Shown: positions 20,220 to 30,805, counted from the first letter of the stretch. The stretch: 64,000 bases of DNA from Paraburkholderia sp. ZP32-5 (GCF_021390495.1 NZ_JAJEJP010000001.1:1984001-2048000), one strand, 5' to 3'. Translations and numbers: made by a program. The notes: generated by a model not told the origin, from the letters alone.

Positions 20220-21776
20220 TTACGACGAACAGCTCACTTCCAGCGAACTCGCCCAGTCGGGTGGCAGACCCGCGTACGCCGCGTATTCGGGCTGCTCGTC
20301 GAATGGGCGGCGCAGTACGGTGGCGAGCCGCTCCACCTCGGAAAAGTCCTTCTCTTTCGCGCGCTGGATCGCGGTTTCCGCCAGATGGTTGCGAAGTACG
20401 AATTTGGGGTTCACACGGTTCATTGCAATGGCGCGCGCGGTGTCGTCGCGTGTTTCTTCGGACAGCCGCGCGCGATAGTCGTTCGCCCATGCGTCGAACG
20501 CCGGGCGATCGAGAAACAGATCGCGTACCGGCGCATCGCCGCTCGCATCGTGCTTCGACATGCCGGCCAGATTGCGGAACGTCAGCGTGAAATCGGCGCG
20601 GTTCGCGTGCATCACGTCGAACAGCCGGTTGACCAGCGCGTCGTCGCCATCGCGCGCGTGTTCGAGGCCGAGCTTCGCGCGCATGCGGTTTTCGAGGGCC
20701 GGCGCGAACTGCTCCTTGAAGCCGCCGAGCACGCGCTGCGCGTCTTCGACCGCCTTGTCGGCGCGCACGCTTTCGTCGTGCGGCTCGCCGAGCAACGGCA
20801 GCAGGCCCTGCGCGAGGCAGAAGAGATTCCAGTAGCCGATCTGCGGCTGCATCCGGTACGCGTAGCGGCCCTGCGTATCGGAGTGATTGCAGATGTGACC
20901 GGCGTCGAAGCCATCCAGGAAGCCAAACGGACCGTAGTCAATCGTCAGGCCGAGGATCGACATGTTGTCGGTATTCATCACGCCGTGACAGAAACCGACC
21001 GCCTGCCAATCGACCATCAACGCGGCGGTGGATTGCACCGCTTCGCCGAGCAGCGCGAGATACGGATCGTCGGCTTGCCTGCAATGCGGATAGAAACGAT
21101 CGATCACATGATCGGCGAGCATACGCAACGCGTCGACGCGATCGTTCGCATAGAAATGCTCGAAGTGGCCGAAGCGCACAAAGCTCGGCGACACGCGCGT
21201 GACCACCGCGGCCGTTTCGATCGTCTCGCGCCGCACCGGCTGATCGGAGCCGATCACGCATAGCGCGCGCGTGGTCGGAATGCCGAGGTGATGCATCGCC
21301 TCCGAACACAGATATTCGCGAATCGATGAGCGCAGCACCGCGCGGCCATCGCCCATGCGCGAATAAGGCGTGCGGCCCGCGCCCTTCAACTGCAACTCGA
21401 AACGCTGGCCGTCGTGTTCGAGTTCACCGAGACCGAGCGCGCGGCCGTCGCCAAGCTGGCCGGCCCACACGCCGAACTGATGCCCCGAATATACCGACGC
21501 ATAAGGCAGCGCATCGGCCGGCCAGTCGCGCGTCGCGTTGCCGCTAAACAGTTCGACGAAGCCGGGATCGTTCTCGATGCCCGGCGGCAGACCGAGCCGC
21601 GCGGCCACGTCGGCCGAGAAGCCGACCCGATACGGCTCGCTGAGCGGCGCCGCCGGCAAACGCGTGAGGAAGGTGCCGCCGAGCCGCGCGAACGCGTTGT
21701 CCGGCGGGGTGGCGAGGGTGTTGGAAAGATCCGTCAAAGCCGCGGATAACCCTGCAATGCTTGGGGAAAACGACAT
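20220..21776 (-). CDS. selO: SelO family protein adenylyltransferase (YdiU)
   Basis: 518-residue SelO pseudokinase, which transfers AMP rather than phosphate to protein hydroxyls and acts in redox homeostasis. Motifs include [23 protein letters not shown], the Gly-rich/ATP region [56 protein letters not shown] (metal-binding Asn/Asp), and the C-terminal [15 protein letters not shown]. It ends in CSS, the position where eukaryotic SelO has selenocysteine; bacterial members carry Cys or lack it. The start at 21776 ([14 protein letters not shown]) gives the family length; the open frame continues 334 codons upstream over the next gene and is spurious. AMPylase activity is family knowledge. Confidence 0.95.
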   Translation of the reverse strand: MSFSPSIAGLSAALTDLSNTLATPPDNAFARLGGTFLTRLPAAPLSEPYRVGFSADVAARLGLPPGIENDPGFVELFSGNATRDWPADALPYASVYSGHQFGVWAGQLGDGRALGLGELEHDGQRFELQLKGAGRTPYSRMGDGRAVLRSSIREYLCSEAMHHLGIPTTRALCVIGSDQPVRRETIETAAVVTRVSPSFVRFGHFEHFYANDRVDALRMLADHVIDRFYPHCRQADDPYLALLGEAVQSTAALMVDWQAVGFCHGVMNTDNMSILGLTIDYGPFGFLDGFDAGHICNHSDTQGRYAYRMQPQIGYWNLFCLAQGLLPLLGEPHDESVRADKAVEDAQRVLGGFKEQFAPALENRMRAKLGLEHARDGDDALVNRLFDVMHANRADFTLTFRNLAGMSKHDASGDAPVRDLFLDRPAFDAWANDYRARLSEETRDDTARAIAMNRVNPKFVLRNHLAETAIQRAKEKDFSEVERLATVLRRPFDEQPEYAAYAGLPPDWASSLEVSCSS

Positions 21777-22052
21777 GTTGAGCGCCTCTGGATTAGCCGA
21801 TATTGTAAGTCGACGCCCGCGGCGCTGCTGGCCGGCCGCCCGAACTGCCGGGACCTGTATCGATGCGTTCTGTATCGATACGTTTGAACCGTGCCCGACC
21901 GTTCGATGCCGCCGCAACGATCCTTTGCCGCGTGCCTCGTCCGCTGTTCGCATCATGTGTGTGATTGGCCTCAGCCGATTTTCGACCACGCCCCGACCAC
22001 GCAATTGATCCGCAACCAAACCGACACCAACAAGCCGAGGAGACCCCGCGTT

Positions 22053-23723
22053 ATGACGACGCCGCTGCTGGGCCAGATGATGGACGTGCCGCTCAACGTG
22101 TCGTCGCTGCTCGCGCATGCCGCACGGCATTTCGGCAGCACCGAGATCGTGTCGCGGCGCATCGAAGGCGATCTGCATCGCTATACGTACCGCGACTGCG
22201 AACAGCGCGCGAAGCAACTGGCGCAAGCGTTGATCGCGCTTAACGTCGAACCCGGCGAACGGATCGCGACGCTCGCATGGAACGGCTACCGGCATCTGGA
22301 GGCGTACTACGGCACCACCGGTTTCGGCGCCGTGTGCCATACGATCAACCCGCGGCTTTTTCCGGATCAGATCGCCTACATCATCAATCACGCGGACGAC
22401 GCCTACGTGCTGTTCGACACCACGTTTGCCGCGCTGGTCGACGTGCTCGCGCCGCAGTGCCCGCGCGTACGCGGCTGGATCGCGCTGGCCGACGAGGCGC
22501 ATCGGCCGTCGCTGCAGACTCCGGTGCTGTGCTACGAAACACTGATGGACGCACAGGACGGACGCTTCGACTGGCCGACGCTCGACGAGCGTCAGGCGTC
22601 GTACCTGTGCTACACGTCCGGCACGACCGGCAATCCGAAAGGCGCGCTGTATTCGCATCGTTCGACGGTGCTGCATGCGTTCGGTGCGTCGCTGCCCGAC
22701 GCGATGGGATTGTCCGCGCGCGACGCGGTGCTGCCGGTCGTGCCGATGTTCCATGTGAACGCGTGGGGCATTCCGCACGCGGCGCCGCTGACCGGCGCGA
22801 AGCTGGTGTTTCCCGGCAAGGATCTGGACGGCAAGTCGCTGTACGAGCTAATGGAGAGCGAGCGCGTCACGTATTCGGCTGGCGTGCCGACCGTGTGGCT
22901 CGGTCTGTTGAACTACCTGCGCGAGGCCGGCGTGAAGTTTTCTTCGCTGCAGCGCACGGTGATCGGCGGCTCCGCGTGTCCGCCGGCGATGCTGCGCATC
23001 TTCGAAGATGACTACGGCGTGCAGGTGATCCATGCATGGGGCATGACCGAGATGTCACCGCTCGGCACGCTGGCAAAACTCACGTGGGAGCAGAGTCAGC
23101 GCCCGCTCGACGAGCGGCGCAAGCTGCTGGAAAAGCAGGGGCATGCAATGTACGGCGTCGACATGAAAATCGTCGGCGACGACGGCCGCGATCTGCCGTG
23201 GGACGGCGTCGCGTTCGGCGATCTGTATGTGCGCGGGCCGTGGGTGATCGACCGGTATTTCCGCAAGGACGACTCGCCGCTCGTGGACGGCTGGTTCCCG
23301 ACCGGCGATGTCGCGACGATCGACCCGGACAGCTTTCTGCACATCACCGACCGCTCGAAGGACGTGATCAAGTCCGGCGGCGAATGGATCAGTTCGATCG
23401 AAGTGGAGAACGTCGCGATCGCGCATCCGGCGGTGGCGGAGGCGGCCTGCATCGCGTGCGCGCATCCGAGGTGGACCGAGCGCCCGTTGCTGGTCGTCGT
23501 CAAGCGCGCCGATCATCAGGTGACGCGCGAGGAACTGCTGGCGTTCTACGACGGCAAGGTCGCGCGCTGGTGGATTCCGGACGACGTCGTCTTCGTCGAC
23601 GAACTGCCGCACACGGCCACCGGCAAGCTGCAGAAACTGAAGCTGCGCGATCAGTTCCGCGACCACGTGCTGCCTTCCGCGCTCGAAGACAGCCGCAACT
23701 GTCCGCTGATGCCCGACGTTTAA
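22053..23723 (+). CDS. Fatty-acid--CoA ligase (AMP-binding, AlkK type)
   Basis: 556-residue acyl-CoA synthetase that activates fatty acids as acyl-AMP and then acyl-CoA. It has the P-loop motif [18 protein letters not shown] (about residues 187-204), [27 protein letters not shown], the A8-type [36 protein letters not shown], and the C-terminal catalytic Lys in [12 protein letters not shown]. The start at 22053 is preceded by GAGGAGA at a good distance; family members also begin near [19 protein letters not shown], eight residues further in. It opens the fatty-acid degradation block. Chain length preference is not readable; medium chain is a guess from the AlkK-like pattern. Confidence 0.93.
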   Translation: MTTPLLGQMMDVPLNVSSLLAHAARHFGSTEIVSRRIEGDLHRYTYRDCEQRAKQLAQALIALNVEPGERIATLAWNGYRHLEAYYGTTGFGAVCHTINPRLFPDQIAYIINHADDAYVLFDTTFAALVDVLAPQCPRVRGWIALADEAHRPSLQTPVLCYETLMDAQDGRFDWPTLDERQASYLCYTSGTTGNPKGALYSHRSTVLHAFGASLPDAMGLSARDAVLPVVPMFHVNAWGIPHAAPLTGAKLVFPGKDLDGKSLYELMESERVTYSAGVPTVWLGLLNYLREAGVKFSSLQRTVIGGSACPPAMLRIFEDDYGVQVIHAWGMTEMSPLGTLAKLTWEQSQRPLDERRKLLEKQGHAMYGVDMKIVGDDGRDLPWDGVAFGDLYVRGPWVIDRYFRKDDSPLVDGWFPTGDVATIDPDSFLHITDRSKDVIKSGGEWISSIEVENVAIAHPAVAEAACIACAHPRWTERPLLVVVKRADHQVTREELLAFYDGKVARWWIPDDVVFVDELPHTATGKLQKLKLRDQFRDHVLPSALEDSRNCPLMPDV

Positions 23724-23747
23724 GGGGAAACCCCATCCTGCAGTAAA

Positions 23748-23776
23748 TTGAACGAGCGTGCTTTTGTGTGTATTCT
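23748..23776 (+). promoter_or_regulatory. Promoter upstream of the fadB-like gene
   Basis: TTGAAC (23748-23753), 17-bp spacer, TATTCT (23771-23776). It lies 25 bases after the ligase stop and about 118 bases upstream of the fadB start, so the beta-oxidation genes can be expressed without the ligase. A small GGGGAAACCCC hairpin (23724-23734) follows the ligase stop but has no T run. Confidence 0.6.
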
Positions 23777-23893
23777 GCCTGCTGACCCCGAAACCATCGC
23801 TTGAAAAAAGCCTGACAATGAGCAGGCTCGATGGACCGGACAGGCGGCGCATCTTGCGTCGCCTCATTGCATGGATTGCACGGAGGCAGGCAG

Positions 23894-25978
23894 ATGGCAG
23901 TGGACTACACAACCCATGACGGCGTGGCCGTCATCACGCTGAACAATCCCCCCGTCAATGGTCTCGGCCTGTCGACGCGAACCGGCATCGTCGAAGGGAT
24001 CGAGCGCGCGCAGAACGATCCGGCCGTGCAGGCGATCGTACTGACGGGCGCGGGCAAAGCCTTTTCGGGCGGCGCCGACATCACCGAATTCAATACGCCG
24101 AAGGCGACCCAGGAGCCGACGCTCGCGACCGTTATCAAGGCGGTCGAAGGCAGCGCGAAGCCGGTCGTCGCGGCGATTCACAGCGTCGCGATGGGCGGCG
24201 GCCTCGAACTCGCGCTCGGCGCGCATTACCGCATCGCCGCGCCCGGCGCGCAGATCGCGCTGCCCGAAGTGAAGCTCGGCATTTTGCCGGGCGCGGGTGG
24301 CACGCAGCGTCTGCCGCGCGCGATCGGCCTCGAAGCGGCGCTTAATATGATCGTGTCCGGCACGCCGGTGTTGTCGGAAAAGCTCGCCGATTCGGGCCTT
24401 TTCGACGAAGTCGTGCAAGGCGATCTCGCCGAAGCGGCGCTCGCATTCGCGCGCAAGGTCGGCGCTAAAGCCGGCCCGCATCCGCGGGTGCGTGACCGCA
24501 AGATCGAGCATCCGAACGCGGCCGGCTTTATCCAGTTCGCGCGCAACACCGTCGCGGGTGTCGCAAAGAATTTTCCGGCGCCGCATCAATGTATCGACGC
24601 GGTCGAAGCGGGCGTGAAGAACGGTTTCGACCAGGGCCTCGCGTTCGAACGCGAATGCTTCGTTGCGCTCGTGCAGACCCCGGAGAGCCGCGCGCTGCGT
24701 CATGCGTTCTTCGGCGAACGCGCGGCCAGCAAGATTCCCGATGTGCCGTCCGATACGCCGGTGCGCGAGATCCGCCAGGTGGCCGTGATCGGCGCGGGCA
24801 CGATGGGCGGCGGCATCGCGATGAATTTCATCAACGCGGGCATTCCGGTCACGCTGCTCGAAACGAAACAGGAAGCGCTCGATCGCGGGCTCGCGACGAT
24901 CCGCAAGAACTACGAGGTGACGGTCAAAAAGGGCAAGCTCAAGCCCGAGCAGTTAGAGGAGCGCATGGCGCTGCTCGAGCCCACGCTTTCCTACGATGAC
25001 CTGAGCAGCGCCGATCTGATCGTCGAGGCCGTGTTCGAAGAACTCGGCGTGAAGGAACAGGTGTTCCGCCGTCTCGACGAAATCGCGAAGCCCGGAGCGA
25101 TCCTCGCATCGAACACGTCGACGCTCGACGTCGACAAGATCGCCGCCTTCACGAAGCGTCCGCGGGACGTGGTCGGCATGCACTTCTTCAGCCCGGCCAA
25201 CGTGATGAAGCTGCTCGAAGTCGTGCGCGGCAAGGAAACCGCGAAGGACGTACTCGCGACCGTGATGAAGCTCGCGAAGAAAATCAAGAAAACCGCGGTG
25301 GTGTCGGGCGTGTGCGACGGCTTTATCGGCAACCGGATGATCGAGCAGTACATCCGCCAGGCGTTGTTCATGCTCGAAGAGGGCGCGTTGCCCGCGCAGG
25401 TCGATCGCGCGATCGAGAAGTTCGGCTTCGCGATGGGCCCGTTCCGTATGAGCGATCTCGCCGGCAACGACATCGGCTGGGCGATCCGCAAGCGCCGCTA
25501 CGTCGAACATCCGGAGATGCACTACTCGAAGATCGCCGATCGTCTGTGCGAAATGGGCCGCTTCGGCCAGAAGACCGGCGGCGGCTGGTACGACTACAAG
25601 GCGGGCGATCGCACCGCGTATCCGTCGAAGGTGGTCGATGAAATGATCGGCGCGTTCTCGAAGGAAGCCGACACCGAGCGCCGCAAGATCAGCGACGAAG
25701 AAATCGTCGAGCGCCTGGTGTTCGCGCTCGTCAACGAAGGCGCGAAGATTCTCGATGAAGGTATCGCGTCGAAGGCGTCGGATATCGACATGGTCTATCT
25801 GACCGGCTACGGCTTCCCTCTTCATCGCGGCGGCCCGATGCTGTACGCGGACACGGTCGGGCTCTACAACGTCGAGCGCGCGATTCGCCGCTACGCGGCG
25901 CGGCCGAACGGCGACGCGTGGAAGCTGGCGCCCGGCATCGCGAAGCTCGCCGCCGACGGCCGCGGCTTCAACGGCTGA
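23894..25978 (+). CDS. Bifunctional enoyl-CoA hydratase / 3-hydroxyacyl-CoA dehydrogenase (FadB/FadJ type)
   Basis: 694-residue alpha subunit of a fatty-acid oxidation complex. The N-terminal crotonase domain (about 1-190) has the oxyanion segment GAGKAFSGGADITEF, the first catalytic Glu in GGGLELALG and the second in LPEVKLGILPGAGGTQRLPR. The central NAD-binding domain (about 295-480) starts VAVIGAGTMGGGIAMNFINAG, with IVEAVFEELGVKEQVF and the catalytic His in GMHFFSPANVMKLLEVV. The C-terminal 3HCDH domain covers NRMIEQYIRQALFMLEEGA to YGFPLHRGGPMLYAD. The start at 23894 has GGAGG upstream; an earlier in-frame ATG (23831) adds 21 unlikely residues. The thiolase gene follows by 135 bases and probably encodes its partner. 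Confidence 0.95.
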   Translation: MAVDYTTHDGVAVITLNNPPVNGLGLSTRTGIVEGIERAQNDPAVQAIVLTGAGKAFSGGADITEFNTPKATQEPTLATVIKAVEGSAKPVVAAIHSVAMGGGLELALGAHYRIAAPGAQIALPEVKLGILPGAGGTQRLPRAIGLEAALNMIVSGTPVLSEKLADSGLFDEVVQGDLAEAALAFARKVGAKAGPHPRVRDRKIEHPNAAGFIQFARNTVAGVAKNFPAPHQCIDAVEAGVKNGFDQGLAFERECFVALVQTPESRALRHAFFGERAASKIPDVPSDTPVREIRQVAVIGAGTMGGGIAMNFINAGIPVTLLETKQEALDRGLATIRKNYEVTVKKGKLKPEQLEERMALLEPTLSYDDLSSADLIVEAVFEELGVKEQVFRRLDEIAKPGAILASNTSTLDVDKIAAFTKRPRDVVGMHFFSPANVMKLLEVVRGKETAKDVLATVMKLAKKIKKTAVVSGVCDGFIGNRMIEQYIRQALFMLEEGALPAQVDRAIEKFGFAMGPFRMSDLAGNDIGWAIRKRRYVEHPEMHYSKIADRLCEMGRFGQKTGGGWYDYKAGDRTAYPSKVVDEMIGAFSKEADTERRKISDEEIVERLVFALVNEGAKILDEGIASKASDIDMVYLTGYGFPLHRGGPMLYADTVGLYNVERAIRRYAARPNGDAWKLAPGIAKLAADGRGFNG

Positions 25979-26113
25979 GCGGAACCCTATCGATTGGCGG
26001 GACCGGGCGAACCCGGTTCCTCCGCAAAACGACTCGGGCCGCGCGGCCACGCACGAGGGCCATCAGGCACCTCGCCGGCGCGCCGCCCTCGACATCCGAA
26101 GCAGGAGACACGC

Positions 26114-27292
26114 ATGACTGATGCCGTAATCGTATCCACCGCCCGCACGGGTCTCGCCAAATCGTGGCGCGGCGGGTTCAACATGACGCACGGCGCGACG
26201 CTTGGCGGCCACGTGACGCAAGCCGTCGTCGAGCGCGCGAAGCTCGACCCGGCGCGCGTCGAAGACGTGATCATGGGTTGCGCGAATCCGGAAGGCGCGA
26301 CCGGCGGCAATATCGCGCGCCAGATCGCGCTGCGCGCCGGCCTGCCGGTCAGCGTGCCGGGCATGACGGTCAACCGCTTCTGCTCGTCGGGGCTGCAGAC
26401 GATCGCACTCGCCGCGCAACGCGTGATGACCGGCGAGGGCGACGTGTTCGTCGCGGGTGGCGTCGAGTCGATCTCGTGCGTGCAGAACGAGATGAACCGC
26501 CACATGATGACCGAAGGCTGGCTCGTCGAGCACAAGCCGGAAATCTACTGGTCGATGCTGCAGACCGCGGAGAACGTCGCGAAGCGCTATTCGATCTCGA
26601 AGGAGCGCCAGGACGAATACGGCGTGCGCTCGCAGCAACGCGCGGCCGCCGCGCTCGAAGCAGGCCGCTTCAACGACGAAATCGTGCCGATGACCGTGCT
26701 CGCGGGCGTCGCCGACAAAGCCACCGGGCGTCTCTATACGAAGGAAGTGACGGTTAGCGCCGACGAAGGCATCCGTGCCGACACGACGCTCGAAGGCGTG
26801 TCGAAGATTCGCACCGCGCTGCCGGGCGGCGTGATCACCGCCGGCAATGCGAGCCAGTTCTCGGACGGCGCGTCGGCCTGCGTCGTGATGAACGCGACCG
26901 TGGCCGAGCGCGAAGGCCTGCAGCCGCTGGGGATTTTCCGCGGCTTCGCGGTGGCCGGCTGCGAGCCCGACGAGATGGGCATCGGCCCGGTGTTCGCGGT
27001 GCCGAAGCTGCTGAAGAAGGCCGGGCTGAAGGTCGAGGACATCGGCCTGTGGGAATTGAACGAGGCGTTCGCCGTGCAGGTGCTGTACTGCGCGGACACG
27101 CTCGGCATCCCGCACGAGCGTCTGAACGTGAACGGCGGCGCGATCGCGGTCGGTCATCCGTATGGCGTGTCGGGCGCGCGCCTCGTCGGCCATGCGCTGA
27201 TCGAAGGCAAGCGGCGCGGTGTCAAGTACGTCGTGGTGACGATGTGCATCGGCGGCGGGCAGGGCGCGGCGGGGCTGTTCGAGGTGGTGTGA
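26114..27292 (+). CDS. Acetyl-CoA C-acyltransferase (thiolase, FadA-like)
   Basis: 392-residue thiolase catalysing the last beta-oxidation step, or the reverse condensation. The active-site Cys acylated in catalysis is in [18 protein letters not shown] (about residue 90). The C-terminal motifs are [24 protein letters not shown] (catalytic His) and [19 protein letters not shown] (second Cys). The start at 26114 is set by AGGAG at 26102-26106 and by the family N-terminus [19 protein letters not shown]; a longer open frame upstream adds 40 improbable residues. Its position directly after the bifunctional enzyme argues for a degradative FadA-type role rather than a biosynthetic PhaA role. Confidence 0.95.
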   Translation: MTDAVIVSTARTGLAKSWRGGFNMTHGATLGGHVTQAVVERAKLDPARVEDVIMGCANPEGATGGNIARQIALRAGLPVSVPGMTVNRFCSSGLQTIALAAQRVMTGEGDVFVAGGVESISCVQNEMNRHMMTEGWLVEHKPEIYWSMLQTAENVAKRYSISKERQDEYGVRSQQRAAAALEAGRFNDEIVPMTVLAGVADKATGRLYTKEVTVSADEGIRADTTLEGVSKIRTALPGGVITAGNASQFSDGASACVVMNATVAEREGLQPLGIFRGFAVAGCEPDEMGIGPVFAVPKLLKKAGLKVEDIGLWELNEAFAVQVLYCADTLGIPHERLNVNGGAIAVGHPYGVSGARLVGHALIEGKRRGVKYVVVTMCIGGGQGAAGLFEVV

Positions 27293-27310
27293 GCCGCAGG
27301 CCGGGCGGGA

Positions 27311-27892
27311 TCACTGCGCCGCGAAGCCCGGCATCGGCAGGCTCAGCGTGCCCTGATCGATGAAGCGTGTTGTGCCGGAGAGACCGACGCCCGCGAGCTT
27401 GCCACGCAGGATGTACGGAATCTGTCCGGACTGCGCGGCGCCTGGGAGCGCGAGTGCCTGGCGCACCGCGGCGAACGCCGGCACCGTCAGCGGCACGGCG
27501 ATCACCGTTTCGCCAAAGCGCGGCACGGTGCCGCTCTGATCGCTGACGCCGCTTGCGAACGGTTTGCCGTTCAGTTCGAGATCGAGCGAGATGCCGTTGA
27601 AGCTCACGGCGGTGTCGTTCGGATTCTGCACGCGCAGTTTCAGATTGAAGCGCATTTCGAGCCCGGCGCCCGACAACGGCTCGATGCCGGCGACGCTGAC
27701 GCGCAGCGAATCGCCGCCGAACAGGCCGGCGCAGCCGCTGAGCGCGAGTGCCGCGAAGACTGTGCAAATGGTGCCGGCGGCGAGTGCGAAACGGCGAGAA
27801 GCAGCCGCGCGGCGAGCAAACGACAGCACGCGTGAAAACGACACGAGCAAGCGCATAAGCAACGATTGAAGCGATGGCATGACCGACGACAT
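27311..27892 (-). CDS. LEA14-like (WHy domain) lipoprotein
   Basis: 193-residue predicted lipoprotein with a late-embryogenesis-abundant type 2 domain. A charged, Arg-rich N-terminus leads to a hydrophobic segment ending in ALALSGC, a lipobox with Cys near residue 52. The WHy-type domain follows, with MRFNLKLRVQNPNDTAVSFNGISLDLELNGKPFASG and SGTVPRFGETVIAVPLTVPA. Such periplasmic or outer-membrane LEA14-like proteins are widespread; a desiccation or envelope-stress role is suggested by analogy only. I chose the start at 27892 because AGGTG lies 8 bases upstream, although the frame is open to 28132. It converges on the thiolase gene with an 18-base gap. Confidence 0.78.
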   Translation of the reverse strand: MSSVMPSLQSLLMRLLVSFSRVLSFARRAAASRRFALAAGTICTVFAALALSGCAGLFGGDSLRVSVAGIEPLSGAGLEMRFNLKLRVQNPNDTAVSFNGISLDLELNGKPFASGVSDQSGTVPRFGETVIAVPLTVPAFAAVRQALALPGAAQSGQIPYILRGKLAGVGLSGTTRFIDQGTLSLPMPGFAAQ

Positions 27893-28231
27893 GACCGGCA
27901 CCTCGAAAGAAGCGGAAAAATCGGACACCAGGCGGAAAAGCTCGGCAAAAGCGGGCGGTTCGTCATGCATTCTAGCGGGCGAAATTGCCCGTGGCGCAAG
28001 ATTGGAGGGCCCTAAATGCGGGCCGGGGATAAAATGCATCGCTCGATGGATTTCGCCTGGAGTTCGCCTGGATGCCGGCCGACTGCGGCACGAACTGGCG
28101 GCCTCGGCAAGCGCCACATCGACGCCGCCCATTCGTACTCAAACGCGCACGCAAACTCGCATTCGCCCGCGACGCGCGGGCAGTCGCACCACCAGCCCCA
28201 GCCAGCCTCAACCCGCACTCCGACTACCGCA
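27893..28231. other. 339-base divergent region between the LEA14-like lipoprotein and the thioesterase
   Basis: No gene supported. On the minus strand TTGCGC (complement of 27994-27999), a 19-bp spacer and TAGAAT (complement of 27969-27974) is a possible promoter for the lipoprotein. On the plus strand TAAAAT at 28030-28035 is a possible -10 box without a good -35. The rest is GC-rich and free of obvious repeats. Confidence 0.4.
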
Positions 28232-28720
28232 ATGACCGACTCTAGCTCCTCCCCCCAAGCAGGCAACGCGACATTGCCCGAAAGCCCGTTCGTCGACCGT
28301 CTTGGCGCGCAGTTGTTGAGCGCCGCCGATGGCGTCAGCGAAGTCCTGCTGCCGTTGCAGCACGAGCATATGAACACGTGGGACGTCGCGCATGGCGGCG
28401 TCACGATGACCCTTGCCGATGTCGCGCTCGCAATGGCCGCGCGCAGTCTCGCGGGTGATGGCGTCGGCGTCGTCACTGTCGAGATGAAGGTCAATTTCAT
28501 GCAGCCGGGCCGCGGCGAATTGCGCGCGACCGGCCGCGTGCTGCACCGCTCGACCACGATGGCTTATTGCGAAGGCGAAATCCGCGATAGCGAAGGCCAC
28601 TTCGTGGCGAAGGCGCTCGGCACTTTCAAGTACATGCGACGCCTCGCGGTGGGTCGCGACGTTACGCGTCAGCGTCTGCGCAGCGACCCGTCGGCGAAAC
28701 CCGGCCCGAGCGACGGCTGA
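28232..28720 (+). CDS. PaaI-family hotdog thioesterase
   Basis: 162-residue single hotdog-fold acyl-CoA thioesterase of the PaaI group. The motif THGG is represented here by the segment WDVAHGGVTMTLADVALAMAAR (about residues 49-70), where the Asp of LADVA and neighbouring residues form the active site. The beta-strand run GVGVVTVEMKVNFMQPGRGELRATGRVLHRSTTMAYCEGEIRD is typical. Members release free CoA from aryl or short acyl-CoA esters. The start at 28232 has no good ribosome-binding site, and the first ~15 residues are Ser/Pro-rich, so the true N-terminus could differ. It lies among lipid-metabolism genes and probably trims stalled CoA esters (inference). Confidence 0.85.
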   Translation: MTDSSSSPQAGNATLPESPFVDRLGAQLLSAADGVSEVLLPLQHEHMNTWDVAHGGVTMTLADVALAMAARSLAGDGVGVVTVEMKVNFMQPGRGELRATGRVLHRSTTMAYCEGEIRDSEGHFVAKALGTFKYMRRLAVGRDVTRQRLRSDPSAKPGPSDG

Positions 28721-28846
28721 TCGTTCGGCGCGCGCCGTTCATTCGCCGTTAAGCGTTCGCGCGGCCGGCCGCATGCATTGCGCGCAACCCCAGACGTATC
28801 TCACTCCGATCCACGTCAACCTCACATAACCGAAGGAGACGACCCG

Positions 28847-29845
28847 ATGGCCCAGATCAATCGCCAGCTGCTGCTGGCTTCGCGCCCGCAAGGCGCGGTC
28901 ACGCCCGATAACTTCAGGCTCGTCGAAACGCCGCTCGCGCCGCTCGCCGAGGGCGAAGTGCGCGTGCGCAACCATTTTCTGTCGCTCGATCCGTATATGC
29001 GCGGACGCATGAACGACAGCAAGTCGTATGCGGCGCCGCAACCGCTGAACGAAGTGATGATCGGCGGCACGGTCGGGGAAGTGGTCGAGTCGAAGAATCC
29101 GAAATTCGCGGTCGGCGACAAGGTCGTCGCGATGTTCGGCTGGCAGGAGTACGGCACGTCGAATGGCGCGGGCATGCAGAAGGTCGACGACACGCTGGTG
29201 CCGCTGTCCGCGTATCTCGGCCCGGTCGGCATGCCGGGCGTCACCGCGTGGTACGGGCTGAACCGCATCATCGCGCCGAAGGCGGGCGAGACGGTGGTCG
29301 TCAGCGCGGCGAGCGGCGCGGTCGGCAGCGTGGTCGGGCAACTGGCGAAGGCGGCCGGCGCGCGTGCGGTCGGAATTGCCGGCGGCGAGCAGAAGTGCCG
29401 CTACGTGATCGATACGCTCGGCTTCGACGCCTGCGTCGACTACAAGGCGGGCAACCTGTACCAGGACCTGAAGGCCGCGACGCCGAACGGCGTCGACGGC
29501 TGCTTCGAGAACGTCGGCGGCGAAGGGCTCGACGCGACGCTCGCGCGCATGAACGCGTTTGGGCGCATCGCGCTGTGCGGCTTTATCGCGGGCTATGACG
29601 GCCAGCCGCTGCCGCTCAAGCATCCGTCGCTGATGCTCACGCAGCGGCTGCTCGTGCAGGGCTTTATCGTCAGCGAACATATGGACGTGTGGCCGGAAGC
29701 GCTCAAGCAGCTCGGCACGCTGGTTGCGCAGAAGAAGCTGCATTATCGCGAGACGATCGCGCAGGGACTCGACGCCGCGCCTGACGCGTTTATCGGTTTG
29801 CTGAAGGGCCGCAATTTCGGCAAGCAGCTGGTCAAGCTGATCTAG
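28847..29845 (+). CDS. NADP-dependent medium-chain reductase (CurA / leukotriene-B4 dehydrogenase-like)
   Basis: 332-residue zinc-free MDR oxidoreductase that reduces alpha,beta-unsaturated ketones or aldehydes with NADPH. The N-terminal GroES-like part has the LSLDPYMRGRM motif (about residues 46-56). The nucleotide site is ETVVVSAASGAVGSVVGQLAKAAGARAVGIAGG (about 145-177), and a characteristic CFENVGGEGLDATLARMNAFGRIALCGFI block follows. A strong ribosome-binding site GAAGGAG precedes the start at 28847. It is followed by an SDR gene after a 78-base gap and likely shares a transcript; the pair may process oxidised lipid products (inference). Confidence 0.92.
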   Translation: MAQINRQLLLASRPQGAVTPDNFRLVETPLAPLAEGEVRVRNHFLSLDPYMRGRMNDSKSYAAPQPLNEVMIGGTVGEVVESKNPKFAVGDKVVAMFGWQEYGTSNGAGMQKVDDTLVPLSAYLGPVGMPGVTAWYGLNRIIAPKAGETVVVSAASGAVGSVVGQLAKAAGARAVGIAGGEQKCRYVIDTLGFDACVDYKAGNLYQDLKAATPNGVDGCFENVGGEGLDATLARMNAFGRIALCGFIAGYDGQPLPLKHPSLMLTQRLLVQGFIVSEHMDVWPEALKQLGTLVAQKKLHYRETIAQGLDAAPDAFIGLLKGRNFGKQLVKLI

Positions 29846-29923
29846 GCATCGGCCCGCGTATCCCGCGTATCAATAGCGCGATACAAAACGCCACATAAAA
29901 CACGACACAAACGGAGTCAAACG

Positions 29924-30805
29924 ATGTTCGAATTCGCAGGCAAGGTGGCGGTGATCACCGGCGCGGGCAGCGGCTTCGGCCGCGCGTTCGCGCAAAAGGG
30001 CGCGGCGCTCGGCATGAAACTCGTGCTCGCCGACGTCAACGCCGCCGAACTCGCGCAGACCGTCGACGCATTGCGCGAGACCGGCGCCGATGCGATCGGC
30101 GTGCCCACCGACGTGTCGAACGCGGCCGCGGTCGAAGCGCTCGCGCAGGCCGCGCTCGACGCGTTCGGCAAGGTGCATCTGCTGTTCAACAACGCGGGCG
30201 TCGGCACCGGCGGCTTCCTGTGGGAAAGCTCCGCGAACGACTGGTCGTGGGTGTTCGGCGTCAACGTGATCGGCGTCGCGCACGGCGTGCGCGTGTTCAC
30301 GCCGATCATGCTCGCGCAGAACGAGCCCGCGCATATCGTCAACACGGCATCGGTCGCGGGGCTGCTGTCGCCGCCCGCGATGGGCATCTACAACGCGTCG
30401 AAGCACGCAGTCGTATCGCTGACCGAGACGCTTTATCACGACCTGAAGCTTGCGCAGGCGGACACCGGCGGTGAAGTCAGCTGCTCGCTGCTGTGTCCGG
30501 CGTTCGTGCCGACCGGTATCGCCGATGCCGAGCGAGTGCGTCCCGATGAACTGCGCAATGCGGGTCGGCCGACGCGCTCGCAGATCGCCGCCGGCAAGCA
30601 ACTGCATCGCGCGGTCGAGTCGGGCAAGCTGTCGGCCGCCGATGTCGCCGACCTCACGTTCGAGGCGATTGCCGCGCGGCGTTTCTATATCATCACGCAT
30701 CCGGCCATCATGGCGACGGTGAAGCTGCGGCACGACGATATCGAGCAGATGCGCGAGCCGACCGATCCGATGTCGCTGAAGCCCGAAGTGAAGAGCGCGG
30801 GTTAG
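29924..30805 (+). CDS. Short-chain dehydrogenase/reductase
   Basis: 293-residue classical SDR. The cofactor site is VAVITGAGSGFGRAFAQKGAALG (residues 8-30), with LADVN after beta-2 where the Asp favours NAD(H). NNAGVG is at about 89-94, and the catalytic Ser in NTASVAGLLS and YNASK complete the tetrad. The C-terminal 60 residues are longer than the minimal fold and carry FYIITHPAIMATVKLRHDDIEQM. The substrate is unknown. A ribosome-binding site (ACGGAG) lies upstream. Position after the MDR reductase and before an esterase suggests a role in oxidation of hydroxylated lipids or alcohols. Confidence 0.92.
   Translation: MFEFAGKVAVITGAGSGFGRAFAQKGAALGMKLVLADVNAAELAQTVDALRETGADAIGVPTDVSNAAAVEALAQAALDAFGKVHLLFNNAGVGTGGFLWESSANDWSWVFGVNVIGVAHGVRVFTPIMLAQNEPAHIVNTASVAGLLSPPAMGIYNASKHAVVSLTETLYHDLKLAQADTGGEVSCSLLCPAFVPTGIADAERVRPDELRNAGRPTRSQIAAGKQLHRAVESGKLSAADVADLTFEAIAARRFYIITHPAIMATVKLRHDDIEQMREPTDPMSLKPEVKSAG

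Noticed and set aside
21777..22778. 334-codon upstream extension of selO
   Set aside because: Runs over the acyl-CoA ligase gene on the other strand; SelO family length is satisfied from 21776.
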